DNA from: Euperipatoides rowelli
Lineage: Eukaryota; Onychophora; Udeonychophora; Euonychophora; Peripatopsidae
DNA length: 10,665 nucleotides
Assembly: GCA_003024985.2 (NCBI GenBank)
Contig: PXIH01S0070991.1
Strand: one strand, 5' to 3'
Below the pieces are notes generated by a model that saw nothing but the letters and a program-made list of their open reading frames with translations, searched no databases and was not told the DNA's origin. Below are positions 1 to 8,405 of this stretch, one piece after another. Made by a program: the position numbers and the translations under genes. Positions within the stretch are counted from its first letter, which is position 1; every line of letters starts with the position of its first letter.

Positions 1-1
1 T

Positions 2-608
2 GAGGTCCATGTAATAGGTGATTCCCTAGTGCGTGGATTGAATGTGAAAAATGGGAAAGCAAAAGGGAAGGCAGTGACATGGTGCTATCCAGGTGCTAGG
101 ATAGAACATGTTAAGGTGCGAGTTAATCCTATACTGCGGAATTTGGTTAGAGACCCAATTGTAGTGGTGCATGTGGGCACTAACAATGTGGGTTGGGATT
201 TTCCCAAGATAGTGGTGGATAAGATGTGTCATCTTATTAGAGAGATCAGGTTAGTGAGACCGGCTAGTAAGATACTAATTACCAACATTATTACTGAAAA
301 GGCCGTTGATGAAATCGTCTAAAAATATCAAGCAGATTATTCCACCACTTAATTATTATTTGGAATAGGGCACTGTGACATATTACATAATAGGAGTTGG
401 ATGAAGGTTAGTAATGTAAATAAAAAAAAATAAGGCCAAAACTCATTTAGTCAGGTGCCACGATGTCGATCTTAACTGGTTGCTTAGTAGTAATCGTGCA
501 AATAAGTTCGCTCCCCAGAAACTAGTGTTGAATATTAAGTGTGCCACAAATTTTTTCCAGCTAGTAGAATTATTTTATTCAGGGAAATTAAAATTGAAAC
601 ACTTTTAA
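2..608 (+). pseudogene. Broken GDSL/SGNH-esterase-like ORF1 fragment (CR1/L2 LINE type), 5' end outside window
   Basis: The frame is open from base 2 to the TAA at 320-322 and continues upstream of the window. It reads VIGDSLVRG with the nucleophile-type Ser at 23-25, then PGARI near 90-104 and VHVGTNN near 167-187. This order (GDS block, PGA block, HVGTN block) is that of the SGNH esterase domain known in ORF1 of CR1- and L2-type LINEs. After the stop, homology seems to resume in another frame at 456-608, where HDVDLNWL sits where a DGVHLN-type catalytic Asp/His block is expected; that would mean both the Asp and the His are replaced. The break, the stop and the altered block indicate a dead copy. 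A host SGNH hydrolase gene is the alternative, but no splice sites are evident. The N-terminal part is fairly sure; the 456-608 extension is inference. Confidence 0.6.
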
Positions 609-884
609 ATCATTAAAAATAAATTAGTGAGTATACAAAAGAATCGCTCAAATAGAATAATTTCATTTAAAATTTCAATGCAAGTTTAAAATGAAATTTT
701 CAAATTATATTTTATCAATTATTATTAAATAAATAGATGATCATACCATTTGTAAAATTGATATACAAGAACAAGCCACTCGCATTAAGGAACCAAATCT
801 TTGGCCAATAAACTAAAGAGAGAGAAAATATTAAATATTATTTTAAGTTTAGTTAATATAAGAAAAACTTGTAACATCTGAATG
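609..884. other. AT-rich stretch without recognisable feature
   Basis: Very AT-rich DNA between the esterase fragment and the microsatellite. I see no open frame of note, no RNA-like motif and no clear repeat. Confidence 0.6.
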
Positions 885-1541
885 AAATATTAATAATAGC
901 ATGACAATGATAATAATATGATCATAATATTGATATTAATAATAAAATATAATAAAATTTAATATAATAACAATAGCTATACCAATAATACTAAAGATAT
1001 TGATGATAATGATAAAAATGAGGGAGCTGATAATGATGAAACTGTTAATGACAATAAAATGGTGATGAAGAAGATAATAATGAAATGATGATAATGATAA
1101 AGATGATGAATCTGATAATGATGAAGATGATGATAATGATATGATAAGGTTGATGTTAATGAAAGTATGATAATGAGAGGATATTGAAATGTTGATAATG
1201 GTTAGGCAAATGATGATAATGACAATGAAATGATGAATATAATGATAATCATAATAATAATAATAATGATGATAAGGATAATGATGATAATGATAATGAT
1301 TAAGAAGATTTTAAAAATGAAATGATAATGGTAATTATAAGATAATGAAGATAAGGATAATACTGATGATGATAATGAAGATAAGAATAATACTAATGAT
1401 AATAATAATGAAGATCATAATGATAATTAAATATTGATGATTATGATAATAAAATGAAATTATGATGTTGATAATGATGATAATGTCAATGATAAGGATA
1501 ATGGTAATGATGATGATTAATAATCATAATAATATTAATTT
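885..1541. repeat. Degenerate TGATAA/GATAATGAT microsatellite, about 650 bp
   Basis: The plus strand is an almost unbroken run of TGATAA, GATGAT, AATAAT and AATGATGAT units in changing order, with a 3-bp underlying period and scattered substitutions. The plus strand is purine-rich and very poor in C. It ends next to the 8-bp direct repeat and the poly(A) end of the minus-strand LINE. Whether the tract predates the LINE insertion or grew after it cannot be told from this copy alone; the direct repeat at its edge favours insertion beside an existing tract. Confidence 0.85.
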
Positions 1542-1549
1542 ATTACCAA
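1542..1549 (+). repeat. Target-site duplication, LINE 3' side (ATTACCAA)
   Basis: ATTACCAA directly abuts the 12-T run at 1550-1561, which is the LINE poly(A) tail on the minus strand. The same eight bases recur at 6440-6447, directly beside the proposed LINE 5' end. Bases outside the 8-mers differ. Confidence 0.65.
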
Positions 1550-1561
1550 TTTTTTTTTTTT

Positions 1562-1587
1562 GTAAAAGGGACTTACCCCTTTTTTAC
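1562..1587 (-). promoter_or_regulatory. 3'-terminal hairpin of the LINE RNA
   Basis: GTAAAAGGG (1562-1570) pairs with CCC (1577-1579) and TTTTAC (1582-1587), leaving a 6-nt loop (1571-1576) and a 2-nt bulge (1580-1581). It directly precedes the A12 tail on the minus strand. A stem-loop at the 3' end is known to serve as the reverse-transcriptase recognition site in several LINEs; that role here is inferred. Confidence 0.5.
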
Positions 1588-1743
1588 ATACTTTATTCAC
1601 TATAACACAAAACTTACAAACAGGTCAACCATATTATGGCTTATACTTTAAGAAAATTCAGTTAATCCCCATTTAACAAATCCACTGGCCAAAAACAAAC
1701 AAATTGCTCAATAGTCAAAAAAGAAACATCATGTTTATATTGC

Positions 1744-4700
1744 TTAGACAAATTCATCTTCATTATGTGATGGGAGCAATGTATCCTCAAACACTCTCAA
1801 GCATCTAAGCTTCCACATAGAAAATAACATATTTATAATTCTTACCTTTACATAACACTTAAACAACAAAGAGACACATACATCTAAAAAGCCATAGTTA
1901 TTAAAGTCCATAGTTAAAACTTTATCCATCCAGATCAGCACACCAATAACAGATGACCAGGAGATTCAGGAAGTTTACAAAAAACACAATCATAGCCAAT
2001 GTATAATTGTTCATCCCATATTTCTCAATTAATAGATTATTCATTGGAAGCACCTTGTGTATGAATTTAATGACAAAATCGACTATATTCGGCCCAACAA
2101 CGATGTCATTGGCAGCCTTATTCACATAATACCTGCATGAGCCACTAATTTGTGAACATTTGAGGGATAATAGTGATTCTGGATATCCCCATAGCAAAGC
2201 TTAGGATGCACAAACAAATCTGGCAGATCATCAATTAAATCAAATCGGGCGCAAGACAAATTCCATAATCTCAAAATTCTCACTTTCTTCGGGGATGAGC
2301 ATCCATTGGGGCAATCTCCAAATGCACATAATTCAGCAAATTCGAAAAAACATTAGNTCTAATAACTTTAACAAACAATTTAATGTCAATCAAGCCAAGC
2401 CCACCTCTTGAGATATGATGATAGAGCTATGTACACCCTATCAACATCAACCGATCGCTCCACAGAAACCTGTTACACAGTCAATACCCTATTCAAAAAT
2501 TTTGCAGTGAAACTTGTATGGGAGGCATAATACAAAACTTTAGGCACACAAAATAAATTAATGACTTTGATCTTCAATGGCATAGAAAGACTAGAAATTT
2601 TAGAGCCTCCAACACTAAGTAGTAACTTTTCCTGAATCTTCTGCCTTGCCCAGCACCCACCGTCCAAAAAAGGGGTACGACAAACCAATATATGACTTCG
2701 GAACACTACTTCCAATAAAGTTAACAAATTTTCAGTCCATAATTCTCAATAGACAGCTCTTGTTTTTGTTTATCTGTGTACCCGTAATATTCAAAAACTC
2801 CTGCACAAACTCCAATGCCATACCTACTTCCTCCATATCATTACACAAAATGACCACTTCATCCGCATATGAAATCACCTTAATATTTAGTTTAAAATGT
2901 TGCAAGAAGAGAACTCCAGCTCATACAACAACTTATTAATATACAATGTGAACAATGTAGAACTCAATGGTGACCCTTGCACAAGACCCAGGGTAATATG
3001 AATATTCCCATATAACTTGTTATCCACTTTAATATGTGCCCTTTTATTTGAAATATAGTTCACCAACCGAGTTACAATCCTCATATCCTTAATGACCTCC
3101 CTTATTTGGGTCACCAAATAATTAAAATTTACACTGTCAAATGCCTTCTGAATATCCAAGAATAACACCAGTGAGGCATCACTCTTTGTAATATTTATAA
3201 GTATTCCAAATCTCCTCCAATAAATAATTCCCTGTGTGTATCGATCTTCCTTTAAAACAAAACTGCTGTGGATGAATAACAGCCCTTAACATCTCCGAAA
3301 TCTCCAAATTTAGAATCCTTTCAAATAACTTGGCATTCATATTTTCAATGAAAATTACCCTAATGTCATATTTAGTAGGAATGCTCATATTTTTATTCCT
3401 CTCAACTTCCACATCTAACTGCCTTTTATCAACAACACACAATATGCTCGAATGTCCAAGGATAGAGGATTTCAACTTGTCAGCCACATAACACATAACC
3501 CAGTCTTCTTAACAAAAGAGGGGTGATGCCATCCAGTCCAGGGGGGCAAACACTTATTCAAAGACTGCAACCTCACACAAATCTGGTCATCACTTACAAT
3601 GAACCCCCCCCCCCCCACCCAGTTGACACTGGTTCACTAACTCCATATTCAAAACTCTATTATTGGGCAGAACATTGTAAGTAGCCTTAGGTGCAAAGCT
3701 GGTCTCAAACTATCCCAAAAGAAACTCAATAAGCTCCCAACCCATCAATACCTGCCCTGCCTCTTTAATGGCTGTTATTATCTTGGATTTTCTAGTATAT
3801 TTAAAGATCTTAATTTTTAACAACTCGGTAGTCTCATGCCTACTCATCACAATGTTACTAATTTATTTATATTTATCTAATTTGTGTTGTTGCACCAACA
3901 AGACACCAATACGTCTCTTCCACTGTACCAGCACTGCCTGCTTACACCCCTCCCTTAATTAAAATTGTTGAATCACCACCTGCAGAAAAGTACACCTCAT
4001 GATGAGCATTAAAAATAAATGCTTTATTTCTCTAAAGTAGAAACCTCATAACAATATCCTTAATAGTGACCCAATGATCCCAAACTGACTGCCCACCATT
4101 CACCCTCCCCCCAAAATACCATAAATCATATTGAACATATCAACATCCATTTCCAATGCTGGATGCAAAATTGAGTGTCTCTCTCTACCCCCGGGAGGGG
4201 GGGGGACTCCAATTATTCTTCATACTTTGGATCTCAAAAGATGCCAATAGAGCCACATGATCTAACAAATGATTTACAATAATTTTAAGCTGTTCTGAGC
4301 ACACAATACCTTAGAACCAAAAACATAGTCAATAGTTGACATTTCCCCTTTCGAATAGTGGGTAGGCCACATATGCCTATTAGAGACCCTTGCAACATTT
4401 TCCACATGTCATCTTGCAACCAGTAATTTCCCCCGTTGAGACAAATCAAAGTTCAAATGATTAAAGTGTCCATCTCACAATATGAGGCAAGCAGGACTGC
4501 CCACAATCGTTTTATATTAAATCATAAAATTTTACATTTAAACTTTTAGCTAATGCCTCATAGAAATTTATAAAGATAAAATTCCACCCCAACATATCAA
4601 TTTTTACCATAATCAACTGAGGACACACTGAAGCACAATAGGGTCTTTATTAAGTTCAGCTTCACCAGTATCAATATACCCTGCACTGACTTCTGGTACC

Positions 4701-4887
4701 CTCCCCTTACCATAAAATACCTCTCTTTCCAACATTATCAGTCCACCTTAGCATTAATAGCAATGTTCACCTCCTGTAAACAAACAATGTGATGCTGATG
4801 CTTTTCCAAAAAGTTCCATAGCATTTTACATTTAGTCGCTACATTCAGCCCTTGTATGTTAAGCGACAACAGGATCAACTCTGCCAT
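1744..4887 (-). pseudogene. LINE ORF2: APE endonuclease - reverse transcriptase - CCHC zinc motif (disrupted)
   Basis: ORF2 of a non-LTR retrotransposon would nick target DNA and prime reverse transcription there. The ATG at 4887 opens 49 codons with the APE-EN hallmarks LLSLNIQGLN and IVCLQEVN. EN continues in other frames to STIDYVFGSK (about 4350-4321) and LDHVALLA (about 4265-4242), where the SDH motif has Leu for Ser but keeps Asp and His. A linker carries REGCKQAVLVQWKRR (near 3950). RT begins with PPGLDGI (about 3550-3530), then the fingers region (3496-3179), motif A LDIQKAFDSV (Asp at 3154-3156), GLVQGSPLSSTLF (2988-2950) and motif C YADE (2869-2858). A thumb-like segment with PKVLYYASHTSF lies near 2550-2500. 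A C-terminal CX2CX7HX4C motif (1988-1938) and MWKLRCLRVF (near 1810) precede the stop at 1744-1746. At least eight frame changes or stops break it. About 1,048 codons is a near-normal length. Confidence 0.88.
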
Positions 4888-4910
4888 AGCACCAGCACCA
4901 TTCCAACAAT

Positions 4911-6253
4911 TCAGAACCGTTGACTCTCGTCCACATCAGAGGAGTTGGAACTCCCCCCCCCCTTATCTACACCTGTGTACACTCCGCCATATCCATTTCC
5001 TCTTCTTCCATCGTCAGACCTCTATTTAACTTCAGGTTATGATTAGAATCTTGGGAGAGATTACGCAACCTTTAATACACTGCAGGGGGAGAAACTGCCC
5101 TTTCCGATGTTTGCAGCTTTATTTTCTGTGATAACACATTCTTGTCCTTCCTCTTAGAGGACTGGCCAGCATCCACTCCAACCTTAGCATTACATTCCAC
5201 CAACTACCCCACCCCTGAAATGGGACCTGCCACAACAGACATATCCAACCCAATCAACTCTGCCAATACCACTCCAACTTCTACTTGACCCTCAAGGTCA
5301 ACACCCCCTCCTGCAACACAGGTAAATTCAACTACTTTACCATCCACTCAACAGGCAAGGCTGAACCGATCTACCTGATGCTACTACACAACCACCGCTC
5401 CGCTCCGAGTATCCACAGTCCCCAACAGTTCATCTTCATGCATGATTGAATAACTTTCTGTCAATCATTAATAGCATTTCCTTATTTTGGTGCATAAGTA
5501 GCCTTGCAGGTATGCAAACCGTGTCTATTCCCCCAACAATGATAACAATACTTTAATGGTTAAGCTGACACTACATGGTCATTCGCCTCACATCTAAAAC
5601 AGATGTGCAGACGCAAATTAATATGTAAATATACCATCATCCTATTAATCCTAATAAAATAAAGCACATCCAGTATATTCTTATCAGCTTTAAACTTAAA
5701 CATGATCGTCATCTGCCCAGTGGGACATGTTTTATCACAGGATAATTTAAACTTATTAGGGTTAACCACAATTATTTCACCCCATTAATTTAATATATCT
5801 GGTTAGAATTCCTTTAAAGTTGACACTGGCACTTTATCAATAAATATTTTCACAAACGAATCCTTGTGATTTCTATTCACATACTGTATCAAATTAGAAT
5901 TTATTTTACACTTTTATTTTGTAACATGATACACTCAAATTCACTTTCAAACTCTAGATAATAAAAATTAGGGTTGCCCAACTGATGAAATGCTGTCACC
6001 TGGTTCATTAAATCCAAATCCATTAAATGTGAAATCAGCTCGGAAGCCTTCAATGTCTTTAACTTAAGCTCTTCATATGCAGTAAAAATCGTAACATTCG
6101 GCTCAAAAGAAAAGCATACTGATTCTGCCAAAAGTAAAACGCATTCAAAAACTTTTGCTTCTCATTTGACGATAACAATCCTTGACTGATGCTTTGAAAT
6201 AGGTTCACGTCAACGATAGAGCCATTGGCTAGTGTCGTACTTGACGAATACAT
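4911..6253 (-). pseudogene. LINE ORF1: RRM-like RNA-binding region plus tandem CCHC knuckles (disrupted)
   Basis: ORF1 proteins of this LINE group coat the element RNA. The ATG at 6253 opens MYSSSTTLANGSIVDVNLF; the frame then shifts and homology continues at 6131-5901 (LGNPNFYYLEFESEFE) and 5850-5770 (SFVKIFIDKVPVSTLKEF, then a stop). The segment 5769-5560 has CPTGQMTIMFKFK, the usual TG-x-R/Q strand just before the zinc knuckles. Knuckle 1 (5601-5560) keeps C, C and H, but its final Cys position is a TAA. Knuckle 2 (5547-5506) is intact: CYHCWGNRHGLHTC. The C-terminal tail is low-complexity, with an acidic MEEEEMDMAE stretch near 5010-4980, and I place the stop TGA at 4911-4913, 23 nt before ORF2. 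The knuckles are sure; the C-terminal end is an estimate. Confidence 0.75.
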
Positions 6254-6439
6254 CTGTTAACTATAAAATACTGTGGCTAAAACCACAAAAAAATTACCCT
6301 CACCTTTATCGCGATATCCTACAAGTTATTTTTCAATCACTAGCCACCGCTTACTACAGTAGAAAACTGTATACCAAAACCATTTGAAGAGAGCTGAAGT
6401 ATAAAATACTTCACTTCAAATGAGCCAGATGGCGCTATC
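6254..6439 (-). promoter_or_regulatory. 5' UTR / presumed internal promoter of the Tx1/L1-like LINE
   Basis: This 186-bp leader lies between the proposed LINE 5' end and the ORF1 ATG. It starts GATAGCGCCATCTGGCTC on the minus strand. The first 13 bases contain a YY1-like motif (AGATGGCGC on the plus strand, 6427-6435), and a hairpin-forming inverted repeat follows (6381-6422). LINEs of this type carry an internal Pol II promoter in the 5' UTR; that this leader is such a promoter is inference. Confidence 0.5.
6381..6422. repeat. Inverted repeat (hairpin) in the LINE 5' UTR
   Basis: CATTTGAAG (6381-6389) pairs with CTTCAAATG (6414-6422), and inside it GAAGTA (6396-6401) pairs with TACTTC (6407-6412) around a TAAAA loop. 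The two stems are separated by 6 nt on one side and 1 nt on the other. Confidence 0.75.
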
Positions 6440-6447
6440 ATTACCAA
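6440..6447 (+). repeat. Target-site duplication, LINE 5' side (ATTACCAA)
   Basis: Second copy of the 8-mer at 1542-1549, placed directly beyond the bases read as the LINE 5' end. It supports 6439 as the first base of the element on the minus strand. Confidence 0.65.
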
Positions 6448-6575
6448 AACTTATAAAAGTATAATCTTATTTTTAAGAAATAAATTAATAAGAAGCCATC
6501 AAAAATTCATTGTTCTTCATTCAAGTTTTCTAAATTTCTTTGAATTTTCTTTGCTTATAATGTCAAAATAACTCA

Positions 6576-6835
6576 AATCTATCTATCTACTGACCTACCT
6601 CCTTCCCTCCCTCTCTCCCTCCCTCCTTCCCTTCTTCCTATCTTTCTTCTATCTCTCCCTCCTATCTTCCTTCTACCTCTCTCCTTATCCCCCCTCCTCC
6701 TACCTACCTCTCTACCTCCTTCCCTCTCTTCCTCCCTATCTCTCTCCCTACCACCTCCCTCTATAACTCTTTTTCTCCCTCCCTCCTTGCCTACTACCTA
6801 CCTACCTACCTACCTACCTATATACTGACCTGCCT
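6576..6835. repeat. Pyrimidine-rich simple repeat (CTCC/CTTC/CTAC units)
   Basis: About 260 bp in which the plus strand is almost wholly C and T with scattered A. It begins with ATCT units, passes through CTCC and CTTC, and ends in a cleaner CTAC array (about 6791-6821). The strand asymmetry is strong and interruptions are common, as in an old microsatellite. Long mirror-like polypyrimidine tracts can form triplex DNA, but no long perfect mirror was found. The 128 bp between it and the LINE hold nothing recognisable. Confidence 0.85.
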
Positions 6836-7368
6836 AATAACTTAAAACTGTTTAAAAATACTAATTTCACTTGCAATTGCAATAAAATATCTCTAGATAA
6901 AATTATGAAAAACAATTTTATAACTTATTTAAATTTACATTTTTTTTTTGTGCTGCATACGTTTTACATTTTATTTACTGTAAAATAAATCTTCTTTATT
7001 CCCCATAATAAAACTATAATCCAAAACTTTTATTTTTCTCATTCAACCATAGTAATACTAATTGTAATAATGTAAATTGTAGATAATTGTTCTTGAAACT
7101 TTTTTCATTGGCAAAAATCCAAAAGTTTTCTTCTTTTTCCTTCTTCTTTTTCTCTCTTGCTGGTTAAACAATAGCATTGAAAAGTATTAAATGCGAACAA
7201 GTAGTGATATATTAGAATGGAACTAAAACTGAGAAAACTTGAAAGTGGATAGATAGGTAGAAAAACGTAATCAATGCTGTACTTATTAAGAATATTAGAG
7301 TTTATTAAATTATCAACACAATATCTATTAAAAAAAGTATGGAATGATTAAAGCCCCCCCCCCCTTTC
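6836..7368. other. AT-rich intergenic or intronic stretch
   Basis: No gene, RNA or mobile-element signature was seen. It contains a shorter pyrimidine-rich patch (about 7123-7162) and a run of 11 C (7354-7364) just before the tandem repeat. Confidence 0.6.
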
Positions 7369-7733
7369 CATTTAACTACATTCCTCCAAGAGTCATGAAT
7401 AATGAACAATCCACTCTGTTGTGACTGAATTAAATTCTTCAGGAATTTTCCCATACTTCAGTCAAAATTTTGAACATTTTTTAAAACATTAAAGCCTTAT
7501 AATTCCTACAGTTCATTTGGAATTCTAATTTAAAAATCATTAAATGTTCATTTAACTAAATTCCTCCAAGAGCCATGAATAATGAACAATCCACTCTGTT
7601 GTGACTGAATTAAATTCTTCATGAAATTTCCCATACTTCAGTCAAAATTTGGAACAACATTTTTGAAAACATTAAAGCCTTAGAATTCCTATGTTCATTT
7701 GGAATTCTTATTTAAAAATCATTAAATGTTCAT
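7369..7733. repeat. Two-copy tandem repeat, about 180-bp unit
   Basis: Copy 1 (7369-7548) and copy 2 (7549-7733) align end to end at a 180-bp offset with roughly nine in ten bases identical by eye. The main difference is a small insertion in copy 2 near 7655. After copy 2 only CAT of a third unit is present. Each unit has an 8-bp inverted repeat (TGACTGAA at 7422-7429 with TTCAGTCA at 7457-7464 in copy 1) and an AGAATTCC-like/GGAATTCT-like pair near its end. It codes for nothing visible. It may be a satellite dimer or a duplicated unclassified repeat. Confidence 0.9.
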
Positions 7734-7780
7734 AATGTTGGCTTACTTTTTTTTAAAAAAAAAATGACACATCATACACT

Positions 7781-7845
7781 GATTTTTCGAACCTACAATG
7801 CCAGGGTTATCAGTCTAATTGCTCCATTGAGACATTACCATTTGT
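7781..7845 (-). repeat. tRNA-like remnant (possible SINE head or tRNA pseudogene)
   Basis: On the minus strand TGTCTCAATGGAGC (near 7834-7821) resembles an A box and D arm, CTGATAA sits at the anticodon-loop position, and TAGGTTCGAAAAATC (7795-7781) resembles a B box and T loop. Spacing is that of a tRNA. The anticodon stem does not pair well and the acceptor stem is not recognisable, so it is not a working tRNA. A T-rich run about 20 bp further on the same strand could have been a Pol III terminator. Confidence 0.35.
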
Positions 7846-7859
7846 TGGCTTTCTTTGCC

Positions 7860-8340
7860 CACCTGATTTCAGAAGTGCCTAGAAACTGGTGGTATAATCC
7901 ACAATTCGTCCTACTGCATATGAATTGTAACCCAAAACAGTCGTTGATTGGTTAACGGCATGCCTGACGGAATTGTAAAATTATCGAAATCAATCAAAAA
8001 AGGATTACCTCGCCTCTAGATTATCATAGGGTTGGGGCTTAGTGGGTTTAATACGTAGTTGGAATAAGAGGTTCAGGGTAATGGTAAGGTTAGGACTGTA
8101 AAAAAATTAATGCAATTATCCATTTTGATCATGTGAATCAAATGTGTATCATGCGACTAATTTTTAGGCCTATGTCTGATTTCTGACTATCATTTAATTA
8201 GTTTTATTATAACGATAGCCTTTTTTACTTTTTTTTTTTTTCATTGTTGTACTGAATTTTTTATGACTCTCATGATTTGAGGTTTGGAAATGTTTACAAT
8301 ATAATTATGAAGATTTACAAATTTTAGACAACAATGTCAA
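7860..8340. other. Non-coding stretch with a G-rich patch
   Basis: No convincing gene. At 8027-8097 the plus strand has repeated GGGTT, GGTTCAGGG and GGTTAGG words, a degenerate TTAGGG-like low-complexity patch. The rest is AT-rich, with a run of T near 8229-8240. Confidence 0.5.
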
Positions 8341-8345
8341 TATGT

Positions 8346-8405
8346 TGTTAAAACAGTTGGTAAAAAGGCCGACTGTAAATCCAGACAGCGCAAGATCAAA
8401 TCCTG
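8346..8405 (+). repeat. tRNA-Tyr-like SINE head remnant
   Basis: CAGTTGGTAAAAAGGC (8354-8369) matches a tRNA D arm and A box, GACTGTAAATCC (8371-8382) matches the anticodon arm of tRNA-Tyr with GTA at the anticodon position, and AGATCAAATCCTG (8393-8405) matches a B box with decayed bases. Spacing is tRNA-like. The stems are decayed and no acceptor stem is seen, so this is a SINE head or tRNA pseudogene. Downstream lies a small hairpin, GAAACA-GA-CAC/GTGTGTTTC (8405-8428), and possible SINE body up to about 8505. The body length and family are not determined. Confidence 0.5.

Larger units (their letters stand above)
1550..6439 (-). mobile_element. Near-complete, inactive Tx1/L1-like LINE retrotransposon (about 4.9 kb)
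   Basis: Read on the minus strand, the element has in order: a 5' UTR (6439-6254), an ORF1 with RRM-like and CCHC zinc-knuckle parts (6253-4911), a 23-nt gap, an ORF2 with APE-type endonuclease, reverse transcriptase and C-terminal CX2CX7HX4C motif (4887-1744), a 3' UTR with terminal hairpin, and A12. ORF1 with tandem CCHC knuckles plus an APE-EN/RT ORF2 ending in a CCHC motif is the architecture of the Tx1/L1 group. The 8-bp direct repeats at 1542-1549 and 6440-6447 fit target-site duplication and set both ends. Many stops and frameshifts show that this copy cannot code for working proteins. It lies in the same orientation as the SLC5 exon at 8537-8899. Clade assignment comes from motifs only; the L1 and Tx1 branches cannot be separated by eye. 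Confidence 0.85.

Noticed and set aside
26-232. 68-codon open frame on the minus strand
   Set aside because: It lies antisense to the esterase-like frame, which has recognisable motifs; the minus-strand reading has none.
885-1541. Possible CRISPR-like or regulatory GATA array
   Set aside because: There are no unique spacers between fixed repeats; units vary continuously as in a microsatellite.
2357-2357. Assembly gap at the N, similar to the one at 9922
   Set aside because: The flanks are not duplicated here, nor at 9512, so these look like single ambiguous bases.
2646-2939. 97-codon open frame on the plus strand
   Set aside because: It is antisense to the LINE reverse transcriptase region, where YADE and thumb motifs are read on the minus strand.
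3768-3962. Hydrophobic 64-codon open frame on the plus strand
   Set aside because: It is antisense to the LINE linker, whose basic REGCKQAVLVQWKRR-type sequence explains the region; the hydrophobic look comes from the complementary strand.
7764-7955. 63-codon open frame on the plus strand
   Set aside because: No family resemblance, no splice or start context, and it overlaps a tRNA-like remnant on the other strand.
8027-8097. Possible G-quadruplex or interstitial telomere repeat
   Set aside because: G runs are too few and unevenly spaced for a quadruplex, and no run of clean TTAGGG units is present.
8346-8405. Functional tRNA-Tyr gene
   Set aside because: The acceptor stem is missing and the anticodon stem and B box are decayed.
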